64,000 nucleotides of DNA from a bacterium (lineage in GTDB: Bacteria; Planctomycetota; Planctomycetia; Pirellulales; Pirellulaceae). The translations under genes were made by a program, and so were the position numbers. A model generated the notes under the pieces. The model was not told the origin of the DNA, made no database searches, and was given only the letters and a program-made list of their open reading frames with translations. The stretch is from assembly GCA_016124445.1 (NCBI GenBank), contig WGNR01000004.1:1-64000 (forward strand). The letters run 5' to 3'. Shown here in pieces: positions 35,830-47,424 of the stretch. How positions within the stretch are numbered: position 1 is the stretch's first letter; each line of letters begins with the position of its first letter.

Positions 35830-36657
35830 CTAGCTGCCGATGTAGGCTCCCATTTCCTCGATGCGTTGGCCTGCTTCTCCCCGGACAAATTGCGTGACGC
35901 GTTGGTCACGCGAGTCTTCCACTTCCTCGGGGCGGCCGTCATATAGAATTTGCGGCTCGTCTTCTTTCAAACGAACAGCCGGGTACATCATCACCAGGCG
36001 ATCGGCCACCTTCTGGGCCGTTCGCATGTCGTGCGTGACCACAATGCTGGTCACCGGGTATTTGCTGCGCGTACGTAAAATCAGCTCGTTGATCACGTCG
36101 CTCATGATCGGATCGAGCCCAGTCGTCGGTTCGTCGTACAGCACGACGTCCGGTTTCAAAACCAGCGCGCGTGCCAGACCGACCCGTTTTCGCATACCAC
36201 CGGAAAGCTCGGCCGGCTTCTTCCAGACAATCGATTCGGGCAAGCCAACTTCTTTAAGGTGCTGAAACACGATATCACGGATTTCCGACAACGGTTTGTC
36301 GGTATGTTGTTTGAGCGGAAAGGAGATGTTCTGACCGATCGTCATGCTGTCGAAGAGGGCCGCATTTTGGAACACAAACCCGAATCGAATCCGCTGCCGG
36401 GTCATTTCTCGTTCCTTCAGTTTGTTGATATCACGGCCGTCGAACAGCACTTCCCCCTTGGACGGACGAATTAATCCGATCAATGATTTCAGCAGGACGG
36501 TCTTGCCGCAGCCGCTTTCGCCGATGACAGCCAACGTTTGGCCCCGCGGTACGCTTAAACCGATATCGCGCAGCACCGTTTGTCCCTCGAACTGAACTTT
36601 CAAATCGTTCACTTCGATGATTGATTGGGCATCGTCGGTTTCCAGGCGGGCATGCAC
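35830..36657 (-). CDS. MlaF-type ABC transporter ATP-binding protein
   Basis: 275 residues. Walker A GESGCGKT (46-53), signature LSGGM (151-155) and Walker B VVLYDEPTTGLDP (about 170-182) are all intact, and the H-loop is VVTHDM. It powers the Mla lipid transporter with the neighbouring permease and MCE protein. The start is GTG at 36657, with a strong GGGAGG ribosome site seven bases away; an ATG four bases later is out of frame. It begins three bases after the mlaE stop. The tail after residue 240 is extended, with a RDQRVTQFVRGEAGQRI segment typical of MlaF. Confidence 0.94.
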   Translation of the reverse strand: MHARLETDDAQSIIEVNDLKVQFEGQTVLRDIGLSVPRGQTLAVIGESGCGKTVLLKSLIGLIRPSKGEVLFDGRDINKLKEREMTRQRIRFGFVFQNAALFDSMTIGQNISFPLKQHTDKPLSEIRDIVFQHLKEVGLPESIVWKKPAELSGGMRKRVGLARALVLKPDVVLYDEPTTGLDPIMSDVINELILRTRSKYPVTSIVVTHDMRTAQKVADRLVMMYPAVRLKEDEPQILYDGRPEEVEDSRDQRVTQFVRGEAGQRIEEMGAYIGS

Positions 36658-36660
36658 GGC

Positions 36661-37644
36661 TTAGCCTCCCCCGATCGATTGAATGGAATCTGGCCAAAGC
36701 GACATGTAGACGCGATCCAGGCCGATATTCAGGATCAGGTCGATCACCAGGATCATCACAAACGAGTAAACGAACGCGGCGGTGGCGGCTTTGCCAACCC
36801 CTTCCGCACCGGCGGTGCAGTAAAAGCCTTGATGGCAACTGACCAGCGCGATCACGCCGCCAAAGAATACGCTTTTAAACAGCCCACAGAATATGTCCCA
36901 CGAGCCGACAAAGACCTGCGAGTTGTACAGGTAAAAATGCTTGTCGATTCCGATGATGATCACGCTATAGAAGTAGCCGCCCACGAATCCCATGAAGTCT
37001 GCCATCACGGTCAGCGCAGGGATCAGCAGCAGCATCGCCAGCACCCGCGGAACTACCAGAAAATGGATCGGATTCGCGCCCATTGAGGTTAAAGCGTCAA
37101 TCTGCTCGGTGACGCGCATCGTTCCCAGTTCGGCGGCCATCGCGCTACCGACCCGGCCGGCCAGCATGGTCGCAGCCAAGACCGGGCCAAGTTCGCGCAC
37201 AAGCGACATATTGATCACCGCGCCGAGGCGTGTTTCGAGCCCCAGTTCGCGAAACTGGTAGTAGCTTTGCACTGCCAGCACCATGCCGATGAAGGTTCCC
37301 GTGAGGGCAACCACCGGCAGGCTCATCACACCGACCTGGTAGAAGCTGGGAAGCAGCGTCTCGCGTTTGGGCAGTTTGCCGAATGTCCAAACCAGCGTCC
37401 GCCAGGCGAACAGCGTCAGGTCTCCGACCGCCGCGACGCAGTCCACGGCCACGCCACCCCAATCGGCAACCCAATTGAACATGGCTGCCTGGAGCGCACC
37501 CAGCATCGAGTCCGGCTCGGATTGCTGATCGCCATTCGGGTTGGATGCGGTCCCTGTCGCCAAAACCAACTCTCTTTCGTTGCTAGCACCACGTGCGCAG
37601 CATCCTTCTGCTACGTCATCCTCCTTCATCGTCGAGATGACCAT
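36661..37644 (-). CDS. MlaE-type ABC transporter permease
   Basis: 327 residues with about five or six membrane helices. The conserved MlaE segments are visible: GVMSLPVVALTGTFIGMVLA, ELGPVLAATMLAGRVGSAMA and ELGTMRVTEQIDALTSMG. The first 60 residues are polar and unusual. It is the inner-membrane channel of the lipid transporter formed with the two following genes, moving phospholipids between the inner and outer membranes. Confidence 0.94.
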   Translation of the reverse strand: MVISTMKEDDVAEGCCARGASNERELVLATGTASNPNGDQQSEPDSMLGALQAAMFNWVADWGGVAVDCVAAVGDLTLFAWRTLVWTFGKLPKRETLLPSFYQVGVMSLPVVALTGTFIGMVLAVQSYYQFRELGLETRLGAVINMSLVRELGPVLAATMLAGRVGSAMAAELGTMRVTEQIDALTSMGANPIHFLVVPRVLAMLLLIPALTVMADFMGFVGGYFYSVIIIGIDKHFYLYNSQVFVGSWDIFCGLFKSVFFGGVIALVSCHQGFYCTAGAEGVGKAATAAFVYSFVMILVIDLILNIGLDRVYMSLWPDSIQSIGGG

Positions 37645-37762
37645 TACGCCTTAAGTAAGTTGTACCGATTAGAGAAACTATCCGCACGCAATTCCGAGAC
37701 GGTTGCCAGCAGTGATGGCAAATGGCACTGAAAGAAAGAGAACCGGCCGCAGGGGCAAAACC

Positions 37763-38767
37763 TTAGATGGCGACGTCGTCGAAGCCCAGTTCGTCGGTCA
37801 TCTTGGGACGAAAGATCATCGTGATCTCGTTGCCGGCATCGTTGAAGCTCACCTCGTCCATGAAGGTTTTGATGAGGAACAGCCCACGACCGCTGGGACG
37901 CGTCAGCTGGGCAGGGTCGTTGGGATCGAAGTCCTGATCAAGCGTGTTGAACCCTTCCCCCTCGTCGCGAATGACAAAACGAACTTCGTCTCGGCGGCAG
38001 GTGAGCATGAAGTGAACGGTCCGGTCCCGAAATGGCGAGATCTGCTGCCGTCGATCCGCCTCGGCATAAAACTTCTCGGGATCGGCCGCCCAAAGTTCTG
38101 ACTCGAGCTGCAGGTTGCCATGAAAGATCGCGTTACGCAATGCTTCATCCAAAGCAACGCCGAGCCGCACCAGTTCGTTCTCTGGTACTCCACGGAACTT
38201 CTGCAGATAGTTCTGCACATGCCCGGTTACGGCCCCAATTAATGATGCATCGTTGGCAAGCATGAACTGCGAGGTGGTCTCGAACCAGCAGTCGTCAAAA
38301 CGGCGCGACATCCGCTCGTGGTGAGCGGAGGCCAGAACGTTGATCAGGGTTTGCGCCAACTGATGGATCAAATCCTTCTTCGGAACATAACTGGAAGCAC
38401 CATGCCGCAGCGCTTCAACCGCGATTTCTTCGCTGCCATGGGCCGTCATTAGAATACAGGGGATAAACGGGTACTCGACCCGCATGGTTTTGACCAACTC
38501 CAGACCGTCCATCCCCGGCATCCGCAGATCGGTCAGCACGACATCAGGGTCTTCGTCGGCGATCATCTGTAGTGCTTCCTCGCCACTTTCGGCGAAGTGG
38601 ACCGCTAGATTTCCGCAGTTGCTTTTCTGCAAGACCCCACCTACCAGCGCACGATCAACCGCCGTGTCGTCGACAACTAAAATAGTGATCTCGTCATATC
38701 CAGAGACAAAGATTCCTCCGGTACGAGGCTGGGCGTCTAGGTCTGAAATTTGCACGGACTCCGCCAA
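37763..38767 (-). CDS. Response regulator fused to an RsbW-like ATPase domain
   Basis: 334 residues. A receiver domain (about 26-145) has ILVVDDTAVDR, the phosphoacceptor Asp80 in DVVLTDLRMPG, and a Lys in YVPKKDL. The C-terminal half is an HATPase domain with ALDEALRNAIFHGNL (N-box), VRFVIRDEGEGFN and SGRGLFLIKTFMDEV. This arrangement is that of an anti-sigma serine kinase controlled by a phosphorelay. The first codon is TTG at 38767, with a GTG four codons later; the true start is uncertain. No histidine kinase gene is adjacent. Confidence 0.9.
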   Translation of the reverse strand: MAESVQISDLDAQPRTGGIFVSGYDEITILVVDDTAVDRALVGGVLQKSNCGNLAVHFAESGEEALQMIADEDPDVVLTDLRMPGMDGLELVKTMRVEYPFIPCILMTAHGSEEIAVEALRHGASSYVPKKDLIHQLAQTLINVLASAHHERMSRRFDDCWFETTSQFMLANDASLIGAVTGHVQNYLQKFRGVPENELVRLGVALDEALRNAIFHGNLQLESELWAADPEKFYAEADRRQQISPFRDRTVHFMLTCRRDEVRFVIRDEGEGFNTLDQDFDPNDPAQLTRPSGRGLFLIKTFMDEVSFNDAGNEITMIFRPKMTDELGFDDVAI

Positions 38768-38925
38768 GGGGTTGGGCGTCGAAAGTGAGTGGCGTGGATG
38801 AATAACCTCTCACATCCTTTGTGAGAAAATCCCGCTAAGCTGGTTAAGCTATCGCCAACCGATGCAATGTGTGTTTAGAGACTGTGAAGATCTAATGAAG
38901 CCCGCCCTGCTGGGTTTTCGGACGT

Positions 38926-38969
38926 TCAGGCTAGTTCAGTCAGGCTAAGTTCAGTCAGGCTAAGTTCAG
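38926..38969. repeat. Three tandem 15-bp units over a stop codon
   Basis: Units TCAGGCTAAGTTCAG stand at 38940-38954 and 38955-38969, and a 14-bp version with one base missing at 38926-38939. The rightmost unit encodes the last residues and the TGA stop of the SMI1/KNR4 gene (LNLA-stop); the other copies lie just beyond its end. Confidence 0.85.
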
Positions 38970-39386
38970 TCCATCGAGAGCGATGTCACCCGCAGACTTG
39001 AAGATTGAGCGAACAAAAGCGGAAAGGTCTTTCGCGTACGTGGTAATCTCGCCATCTTCATGACACCAGAACAGTACGGCCGTCCGCTTTCTTTTCACAT
39101 TTAAATGAAAGAAGTCGCCACCTGGGTTCGCTCCGATGACAATGTGGTGCGGCGGAAACGTGCACATTTCGCCCTCCGAGTTTTCGTACTCGTAGTCGGG
39201 TGCCCGAAAGAACTTGTTCCACTTAACGATCGTTGCCGCATCGGTAAAAAACGCCCGGCGATCCTTCGTTTCGACTTCCAACAGTGCCTTAAGCGTCGGG
39301 GGAAAGTTCAAGAGCAACTCTCTGTAGCCGTTGGGTAGCTCACACTGGGTAGCCTTCTCGATCCGTGCCAGGTCGCGATCATTCAT
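38955..39386 (-). CDS. SMI1/KNR4-family protein
   Basis: 143 residues. The family pattern is seen in ELPNGYRELLLNFPPTLKAL near the start and in FPPHHIVIGANPGGDFFHLN. SMI1/KNR4 proteins are protein-interaction domains; in bacteria many serve as immunity proteins to polymorphic toxins, but no toxin gene is near. The ATG at 39386 overlaps the TGA stop of the GNAT gene (ATGA), so the three genes from thiE on are coupled. An upstream in-frame start exists at 39431 but would overlap the GNAT gene more deeply. Confidence 0.85.
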   Translation of the reverse strand: MNDRDLARIEKATQCELPNGYRELLLNFPPTLKALLEVETKDRRAFFTDAATIVKWNKFFRAPDYEYENSEGEMCTFPPHHIVIGANPGGDFFHLNVKRKRTAVLFWCHEDGEITTYAKDLSAFVRSIFKSAGDIALDGLNLA

Positions 39387-39835
39387 TGGTTCTCTTCCCA
39401 ATTCTTCATGTGCCGATGGACGATATCGCACTCAGTATACTCGTCCCCGTAGGCCTGGAAGCCATACTTTTCATAGAAGCCCATCTTATCTGCCTGGGCC
39501 GAAAGGTAAGTCTTTGGTTTGCCCTGGGCAACAAGATCCCGCAGCACATGATCAAGCAGTCGGCCGCCGACTCCTTGCCCTCGATGGGTCACTCGAACGA
39601 CGAACCGCGAAACCTGTGAGAAACCTTCACGTTGAATCACCCGTAGCGTTGCGATCACATCTCCATCGACCACCATCACATATTGATCGGCGGTCAAATC
39701 GTACGCGTCGTACTCCTCTGACTCCGGCACCCCTTGTTCCAGCACAAAGACCTCACGCCGCAAAGCCATTGCCAGGTTGGCCAGGTCGCTAAAGATAGGG
39801 ACCTGCAGAACGGTTTCATTGTGCGAGTCGCTCAT
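39383..39835 (-). CDS. GNAT-family N-acetyltransferase
   Basis: 150 residues of the GNAT fold: VMVVDGDVIATLRVI, RFVVRVTHRGQGVGGRLLDH (the acetyl-CoA-binding motif with RGQGVG) and FYEKYGFQAYG. ElaA- or PhnO-like small acetyltransferases look like this. The substrate is unknown. The ATG at 39835 overlaps the TGA stop of the ThiE gene and its own stop overlaps the SMI1 gene, so translation is coupled in a row. Confidence 0.9.
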   Translation of the reverse strand: MSDSHNETVLQVPIFSDLANLAMALRREVFVLEQGVPESEEYDAYDLTADQYVMVVDGDVIATLRVIQREGFSQVSRFVVRVTHRGQGVGGRLLDHVLRDLVAQGKPKTYLSAQADKMGFYEKYGFQAYGDEYTECDIVHRHMKNWEENQ

Positions 39836-40908
39836 GACAACGCCTCGCGCAAAGTAAGGACGACCTGACCCGGATCCTTGGCTTGGCTTACGCATCCTGA
39901 AACGGCGATGCGATGTATACCTGCCTCGGCAACCAACTTTGCGTTGTCCGGTCCGATCCCGCCAATCGCGAACGCCGGCAGCGTGATTTCGTCGGCGACC
40001 TCTTTCAGAAAGGCCGTCCCTGGGAACTGGTCGAACGATTTCGTTCCGCTTGGGAACGTTGGCCCGATGCCAATGTAGTCGGCCCCGTCACGGACTGCCT
40101 GGCGAGCTTGCCCGATGTTATGCGTCGAAACACCCACCAACTTGCCGCTCCCCAGTACCGAGCGAGCCTGGCTGACGGTCAGTTCGTCCTGACCGACGTG
40201 TACGCCATCGGCAGCGGTAACTTTGGCGATGTCGGCCCGATCGTTGATGATCATCTTCGTGGCGGTACCTGCCGTTCTCTTTCGCAAGAGCTCCGCTCTT
40301 TGCACCAACGTGCGGTCATCAAGTTGCTTGTCGCGGAGCTGAATGACATCGACCTCGGCTTCCACTAGTTGAGCAACAAACCGATCAAACGAACCCGCAC
40401 TATCGCAGCCATCAACGAGCACGTAGATCGAAACGGCCGGAAAGTCCTTCGCCGCCGCGACGGTCGTCATGACCATCTTTTCCAGCGAGTAGGCCAGGTA
40501 ACGCATTCGCTCGAACGCCGCGGCCATTTCGGCATCGACCAGTTTGCCATGTTCTTCCAGGCTGCGGATCGCTTGTTGCAGACGCTTGAAGTTGGCGGTC
40601 AGCAATTCTGACCAGTCGGAGCGGGTCTGTTCCAGCTTTCCCTGGATGGTGGTACCGACGTCACCCGGGGTGTCCCGGGCCTCGATCGATTGATTTCGGT
40701 CAATTTTTTTGAGAGTACTGTCCAGCAGATGGCGGAGCGATTTGAGCTCGGCGGTCAGAAACCGATCGTTCTGCCCATAGCGGACAAAGTCCTCCACGAC
40801 CCGCAGCCCTTCGCTAGCTCGATTGGCTGCCGCATCCAGGGTGCGCAGCAGCGAAATGTCCACCGATGGTGGTAACCCGCGATCGTCAGATTGGTGCGGA
40901 TCTGGCAT
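39832..40908 (-). CDS. thiE: Thiamine phosphate synthase with N-terminal ThiD2-like domain
   Basis: 358 residues. The C-terminal part (about 158-357) is the ThiE TIM barrel, with VIQLRDKQLDDRTL, MIINDRADIAKVTAADGVHV, VSTHNIGQA, YIGIGPTFPSGTKS and AIGGIGPDN. It joins the thiazole and pyrimidine halves of thiamine. The N-terminal 150 residues are helical (LRTLDAAANRASEGLRVVED, RDTPGDVGT), matching the ThiD2-type domain fused to ThiE in cyanobacteria and other lineages. The start ATG at 40908 is supported by the length of the N-terminal domain. I see no TPP riboswitch upstream. Confidence 0.93.
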   Translation of the reverse strand: MPDPHQSDDRGLPPSVDISLLRTLDAAANRASEGLRVVEDFVRYGQNDRFLTAELKSLRHLLDSTLKKIDRNQSIEARDTPGDVGTTIQGKLEQTRSDWSELLTANFKRLQQAIRSLEEHGKLVDAEMAAAFERMRYLAYSLEKMVMTTVAAAKDFPAVSIYVLVDGCDSAGSFDRFVAQLVEAEVDVIQLRDKQLDDRTLVQRAELLRKRTAGTATKMIINDRADIAKVTAADGVHVGQDELTVSQARSVLGSGKLVGVSTHNIGQARQAVRDGADYIGIGPTFPSGTKSFDQFPGTAFLKEVADEITLPAFAIGGIGPDNAKLVAEAGIHRIAVSGCVSQAKDPGQVVLTLREALS

Positions 40909-41165
40909 GGAATTATCGATCTTGCTAATAATTTGCGTCAGGCAAAAAGGGCGGATCAGTCTGGTTTTAAGGCCTGCCGAGTCAAGGTTGGTCGTTATTT
41001 GACCGGTTGGTAACGATTGGCGGATAAGCTTAGTTTATCTAAGTAAAAGCACTCTGCCGACTTACCTTGCTCCCCCTGGTTTCTGAAGTTACAATTCCCC
41101 GGCGTTTCCTAGCGGGGAAGTGCGTGGTTTCACGGATTCTTTCCGCAATTTCAGGACTGGTACGG

Positions 41166-41789
41166 ATGCTTTCAACGCCATGGATTACATGCCTGTGGCC
41201 TGGGCTCAGCGAGCTTTGGGTACGCGGGCGCTGGACTGGGCTGGTTTGGGCTCTAGGATTCACCCTGCTGCTGAATGTGGCACTGGTGTCCAAAGGGGTC
41301 TGGCCAGAGCTGGGAAACGTCTGGATCCGGAGTGGACTCTGGTATTTGGTCCTTGGCTTCTGGCTTGTGAATAGCGTTTGGATGGGGTTCCGAATTGTCT
41401 CTGGCAATTGGGATTCGATCGACGCGACAATCGACCAGCTCTTCCAAAGCGCCCAGACTGCCTATTTGCGAGGTCAGTGGTTTCAAGCCGAGGCAGTATT
41501 ACTGCGGCTTCTCCGGCGCGAACCGGATGACGCGGAAGCGCTCCTTTTAATGGCAACGCTAAAGCGGCACATGAAGCATTTTAATGAAGCGCGAGAGACG
41601 CTAGATAAACTCGAGCGACTCGATGCTAGCCGACGATGGTGGTTTGAAATCCACCGTGAGAAGCAGCTTCTAGCCGATCGAGAAGATGCGGAAACGGAGT
41701 CCCCGGTCGAGTCATCAAAGACTTCGACAGACAACTTGGGTGAACAAAACGCGGAGAGAGGCGGACCCAGCCTACCGGAAGCCGCGTAA
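41166..41789 (+). CDS. Membrane-anchored TPR protein
   Basis: 207 residues. Two hydrophobic segments near the N-terminus (TGLVWALGFTLLLNVALV and SGLWYLVLGFWLVNSVWMG) are followed by a TPR-like unit, AYLRGQWFQAEAVLLRLLRR with AEALLLMATLKRHMKHFNEA after it. The C-terminal 40 residues are acidic and polar. It stands before clpC, separated by 65 bases. I prefer the ATG at 41166, with AGGA nine bases upstream; a GTG at 41124 is an alternative. Function unknown. Confidence 0.75.
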   Translation: MLSTPWITCLWPGLSELWVRGRWTGLVWALGFTLLLNVALVSKGVWPELGNVWIRSGLWYLVLGFWLVNSVWMGFRIVSGNWDSIDATIDQLFQSAQTAYLRGQWFQAEAVLLRLLRREPDDAEALLLMATLKRHMKHFNEARETLDKLERLDASRRWWFEIHREKQLLADREDAETESPVESSKTSTDNLGEQNAERGGPSLPEAA

Positions 41790-41854
41790 TTGTGAGACAA
41801 CATAGGGTTGGAACGACAGTAGGTGATGCAGTCGCCAACTCGATATGAGGACGG

Positions 41855-44437
<2,583 letters not shown>

Positions 44438-44466
44438 GCTGTTCGCTCGTCAAATCTGAGAACTTA

Positions 44467-44502
44467 AAGGGCTTGCATCTAACGCGATGCAGGCCTTTTT
44501 TA
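44467..44502 (+). terminator. Intrinsic terminator of clpC
   Basis: A GC-rich hairpin (GGCTTGCATC pairing with GATGCAGGCC, one mismatch) is followed by six Ts. It stands about 30 bases after the clpC stop. Confidence 0.85.
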
Positions 44503-44623
44503 TTTCTTGGGCCCAATGCGCTACATTGATCAAGACATCATGATAAGGCATGGGAATGATTGGTTTTCCAATTCGGGTGTGATAGATTCGAGCTCAACCT
44601 ATTAATGCAACAAAAGGATTGCC

Positions 44624-46090
44624 ATGTTCCGCCAACTCACTTTTTGCACATTGGGATTGCTTGCCGCGATACTGGCTGGGTGCTCCAACAGCACCCCTGA
44701 TATCCCCAACATCGACCGCAGCGCGATGAGCAATGCCGATGGACCAAGTAAGGTCAACATAGCCGAAGCGGAAATGAATGAGCCCACAGCGACCGAAACC
44801 ATTGTCCAAGCCAATTCGCAATCGCCGACGGCCGAGGATCCGGAGCTACTCAAGAAGTTCACGGAAAAGGGTTGGATTATTCGCCGAACCTTCCTGATTG
44901 ATACCGGAGAACCGATTATTCAATTCGATCCCAATGGCAAACTTGCGGACGAAGATTACGACGAAATCGTCAAGTCGAAGACGATCTCATTTCTTGACCT
45001 AATGGGCATCAACGAAGCAAATGATCAAATTCTCGGTAAGCTTCCTCAGTTGACCTCGCTCAAACGAGTTTTGTTAGGAGGTGACACAATAACCGACGAA
45101 GGCTTATCCGCCCTGGCCACATGCCCGAACCTAAACTCGGTGATCTTGGTATCGCGTTCCAAAGAAATCACCGACAAAGGAATCGCCGCTTTGGCGGGAT
45201 CAAAGAATCTAAAGATCCTGAGGATTTCGTATTTTCCATCTGACGGCCAATGTTTCGCGGCATTTGAGGAGCACCCCAAACTAAGTTGGCTAGAAATTGA
45301 AGAGGCGATCAATCTTACCGACGCAGGCGCCGAGCATATCGCCAAGATCCCTCATCTCGAACAACTAGTCATCAAAACCGAATCCCTTTTCGGTCCTTCG
45401 AATCCAAAAGTAACCCGCCAGGGAATTGCGGCAATTGTGAATGGCAACATGCCCAAGAAATTTAGAGCCCCGCCAGAACTAATCGATGACGACCTGTTCG
45501 TCGCCATGCTGGAAAAAGGATGGACTCCCCCGCAAATAAATGATCCGCCTGCGAATCCAAAAGAGCTAAAACGTCTGAATTTGAAGCACTACAATATCAC
45601 TGACAAGGGTTTTCTTGCTGCCTTGGAACGATTCAAGCTGTTAACCAGTGTCGAACTCGGTGGAGACTTGCACATTTCGACCAAGGCTTTAGGGCAAATA
45701 GCAGATTCATCGATTACCGACTTGTCCCTGCAGGAAAGCGAACTTACGGAAGATCAATTTAAGCTTCTTGGTAATTGCAAGAACGTGACTCACCTTTCCT
45801 TGTACAAGTCCAAGTTCGATCCGACCTGGCTCCAACATCTCCAGAACTTGCCCGATCTTGAAGAACTTGATCTAAGTTTTTCGGTATTTGATGACAGCGG
45901 TGCCGAATTCGTGGCCAAATTACAGAACCTGAAGAATCTGAATGCCAGATTTACGGAACTGACCGACCAAGGACTCGAAATCGTAGCCAAAGCACCAAAG
46001 CTTGAGAAACTGGACGCATGGGGAGCCAAGGTGACCGACGAGGGAAAAGATCGCGTGAAGGCAGAAAATCCCGGCATGTCGATCAACTAG
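44624..46090 (+). CDS. Leucine-rich-repeat lipoprotein
   Basis: 488 residues. The lipoprotein signal ends in ILAGC (Cys20). After a low-complexity stretch come LRR-like units of about 24 residues, such as LTSLKRVLLGGDTITDEGLS, LNSVILVSRSKEITDKGIAA, VTHLSLYKSKFDPTW and LEELDLSFSVFDDSGAEFVA. These build a curved protein-binding surface. The gene is AT-richer than its neighbours. It is followed 34 bases later by an NPYQSP membrane protein gene, which may be co-transcribed. Confidence 0.88.
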   Translation: MFRQLTFCTLGLLAAILAGCSNSTPDIPNIDRSAMSNADGPSKVNIAEAEMNEPTATETIVQANSQSPTAEDPELLKKFTEKGWIIRRTFLIDTGEPIIQFDPNGKLADEDYDEIVKSKTISFLDLMGINEANDQILGKLPQLTSLKRVLLGGDTITDEGLSALATCPNLNSVILVSRSKEITDKGIAALAGSKNLKILRISYFPSDGQCFAAFEEHPKLSWLEIEEAINLTDAGAEHIAKIPHLEQLVIKTESLFGPSNPKVTRQGIAAIVNGNMPKKFRAPPELIDDDLFVAMLEKGWTPPQINDPPANPKELKRLNLKHYNITDKGFLAALERFKLLTSVELGGDLHISTKALGQIADSSITDLSLQESELTEDQFKLLGNCKNVTHLSLYKSKFDPTWLQHLQNLPDLEELDLSFSVFDDSGAEFVAKLQNLKNLNARFTELTDQGLEIVAKAPKLEKLDAWGAKVTDEGKDRVKAENPGMSIN

Positions 46091-46124
46091 GCACATTGGT
46101 CGACACTCCATCCGTTAACTATCG

Positions 46125-46682
46125 ATGCCCACCAACCCCTATCAATCACCGCAAGCGGATGACACACCTGTCGAGGTTCGGCTATCGAAACGGCAGGAGG
46201 CACTAGACTCGGTGCGCGCGGCAGCCGCCTTGTTGACCACGGCCGGGCTATTGAACTTCGGTGCGTTATTCAGCCCCGGTTTCGAGACGTACTGGCACAC
46301 ACCGACCTTCTGGATCGTTTTGGCCGTGGACACGATTCTGTTGGCTGGCATCGGGTTAATCGTCGCAGCATGCTGGTTTCTGCTGCTCCCGACACTTGAG
46401 TTTCTGGGCGGGCTCATTCGAGCGATCATCGCGCCAAGTGTGGACCGCGGCGAGTGGCAAGATGCCATCTACGTCAGCTTGAAACCAGCCAGACTGCTTG
46501 CCATACCAGGCACGATCTTGTGGGTGATCTGGGTCATTGGCCTTTTCTACCTGAATGCCAATTTCTTCGTCATTTCCTACGCGGTAGGCATCCCCGCCCA
46601 CATCCTGGCGGCCTGTTTGTATGTGCCGCTGATCGTGCGGTGGTACCGGCTTTGGCGGGGAGGAGATGGGACCGATTACTGA
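46125..46682 (+). CDS. NPYQSP-type membrane protein, copy 1
   Basis: 185 residues. The N-terminus MPTNPYQSPQADDTPVE carries the NPYQSP motif that is very common at the start of planctomycete membrane proteins. Four hydrophobic segments follow. The last third (AIYVSLKPARLLAIPGTILW, then SYAVGIPAHILAACLYVPLI) is nearly identical to a paralogue at 52717-53295. The two paralogues flank the array of six secreted proteins. Function unknown. Confidence 0.87.
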   Translation: MPTNPYQSPQADDTPVEVRLSKRQEALDSVRAAAALLTTAGLLNFGALFSPGFETYWHTPTFWIVLAVDTILLAGIGLIVAACWFLLLPTLEFLGGLIRAIIAPSVDRGEWQDAIYVSLKPARLLAIPGTILWVIWVIGLFYLNANFFVISYAVGIPAHILAACLYVPLIVRWYRLWRGGDGTDY

Positions 46683-47365
46683 ACCCAGTGTCCGTCCGAA
46701 ACCAGCGTCCAGTCACGATCACTTTCCCAACGCCACATGGAATGATCAGGGTAAAGCATCAGGTGGGATCCTCTCGCACCAGCCTTGCGAAACAATTCGA
46801 CGCTTTCAGCATTACGGGAAATCTCTTCATAAGCGTATTGTTTCGCCCCCTTACCATCATCCACCGGCATAATATGGATCCACGATCCATTCTGTGAACG
46901 TTGAAACACGTTTCCATCTTCGCCGCGCCAAACAATTCTTTGGATCGGTGTGGGACTTGGTGCTGAACTTCCCGTTTGCTGTTTCCTTAGGATTTCATTG
47001 CTCAGTGCCAGGGCATCATCAATCCTGCCGATCGAACGAAAATATGCCTTAGCATCCACGTTGATTGGGTCGATTTTCAAAATCTCGGTCCAGGTAGCGG
47101 TGGCCTTGGCAATTTCGCCCTGGCTCATCTCGTTCTTGGCAATCCCTTCAAGCTGCTTGACTGCTTTTGCTCTCGCTTGCTTGACCGCCTCGTCATGTTT
47201 TGCCACCATCTCCTCGAGAACATCGTCGAGTTTCTTCTTTTGGGCCGCAAAGGCTTTCAGGAGGTCGCTTCGTGAGGGTGCCTGCGGAGCTTGGGCCATC
47301 ACGACGCTTTGCCCCCCAGCAAAAGCCAAAAACATCACGAACCTAATGATTAAGCGTTTGGTCAT
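46676..47365 (-). CDS. Secreted paralogue a (subtype II), array member 6 in transcription order
   Basis: 229 residues from the ATG at 47365, with a signal peptide ending near VVMAQA. A helical coiled-coil part follows (KKKLDDVLEEMVAKHDEAVK, ending EGIAKNEMSQGEIAKATATW), with the shared segment WTEILKIDPINVDAKAYFRS. After a linker comes the C-terminal domain (QRIVWRGEDGNVFQR, then DWTLVSDGHWVQ at the very end). AGGA lies nine bases before this ATG; an upstream ATG at 47428 would overlap the stop of the previous gene as ATGA. Family unknown to me; the protein is probably periplasmic. Confidence 0.88.
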   Translation of the reverse strand: MTKRLIIRFVMFLAFAGGQSVVMAQAPQAPSRSDLLKAFAAQKKKLDDVLEEMVAKHDEAVKQARAKAVKQLEGIAKNEMSQGEIAKATATWTEILKIDPINVDAKAYFRSIGRIDDALALSNEILRKQQTGSSAPSPTPIQRIVWRGEDGNVFQRSQNGSWIHIMPVDDGKGAKQYAYEEISRNAESVELFRKAGARGSHLMLYPDHSMWRWESDRDWTLVSDGHWVQ

Positions 47366-47424
47366 TGTCTGAATTCCTAGCGCTACCCCCGACAACCGAT
47401 TGACTATGGATCCTGGCAGCTTCG

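Noticed and set aside
40909..41165. Possible TPP riboswitch before thiE
   Set aside because: The conserved CUGAGA and ACCUGA-type segments were not found in the minus-strand leader.
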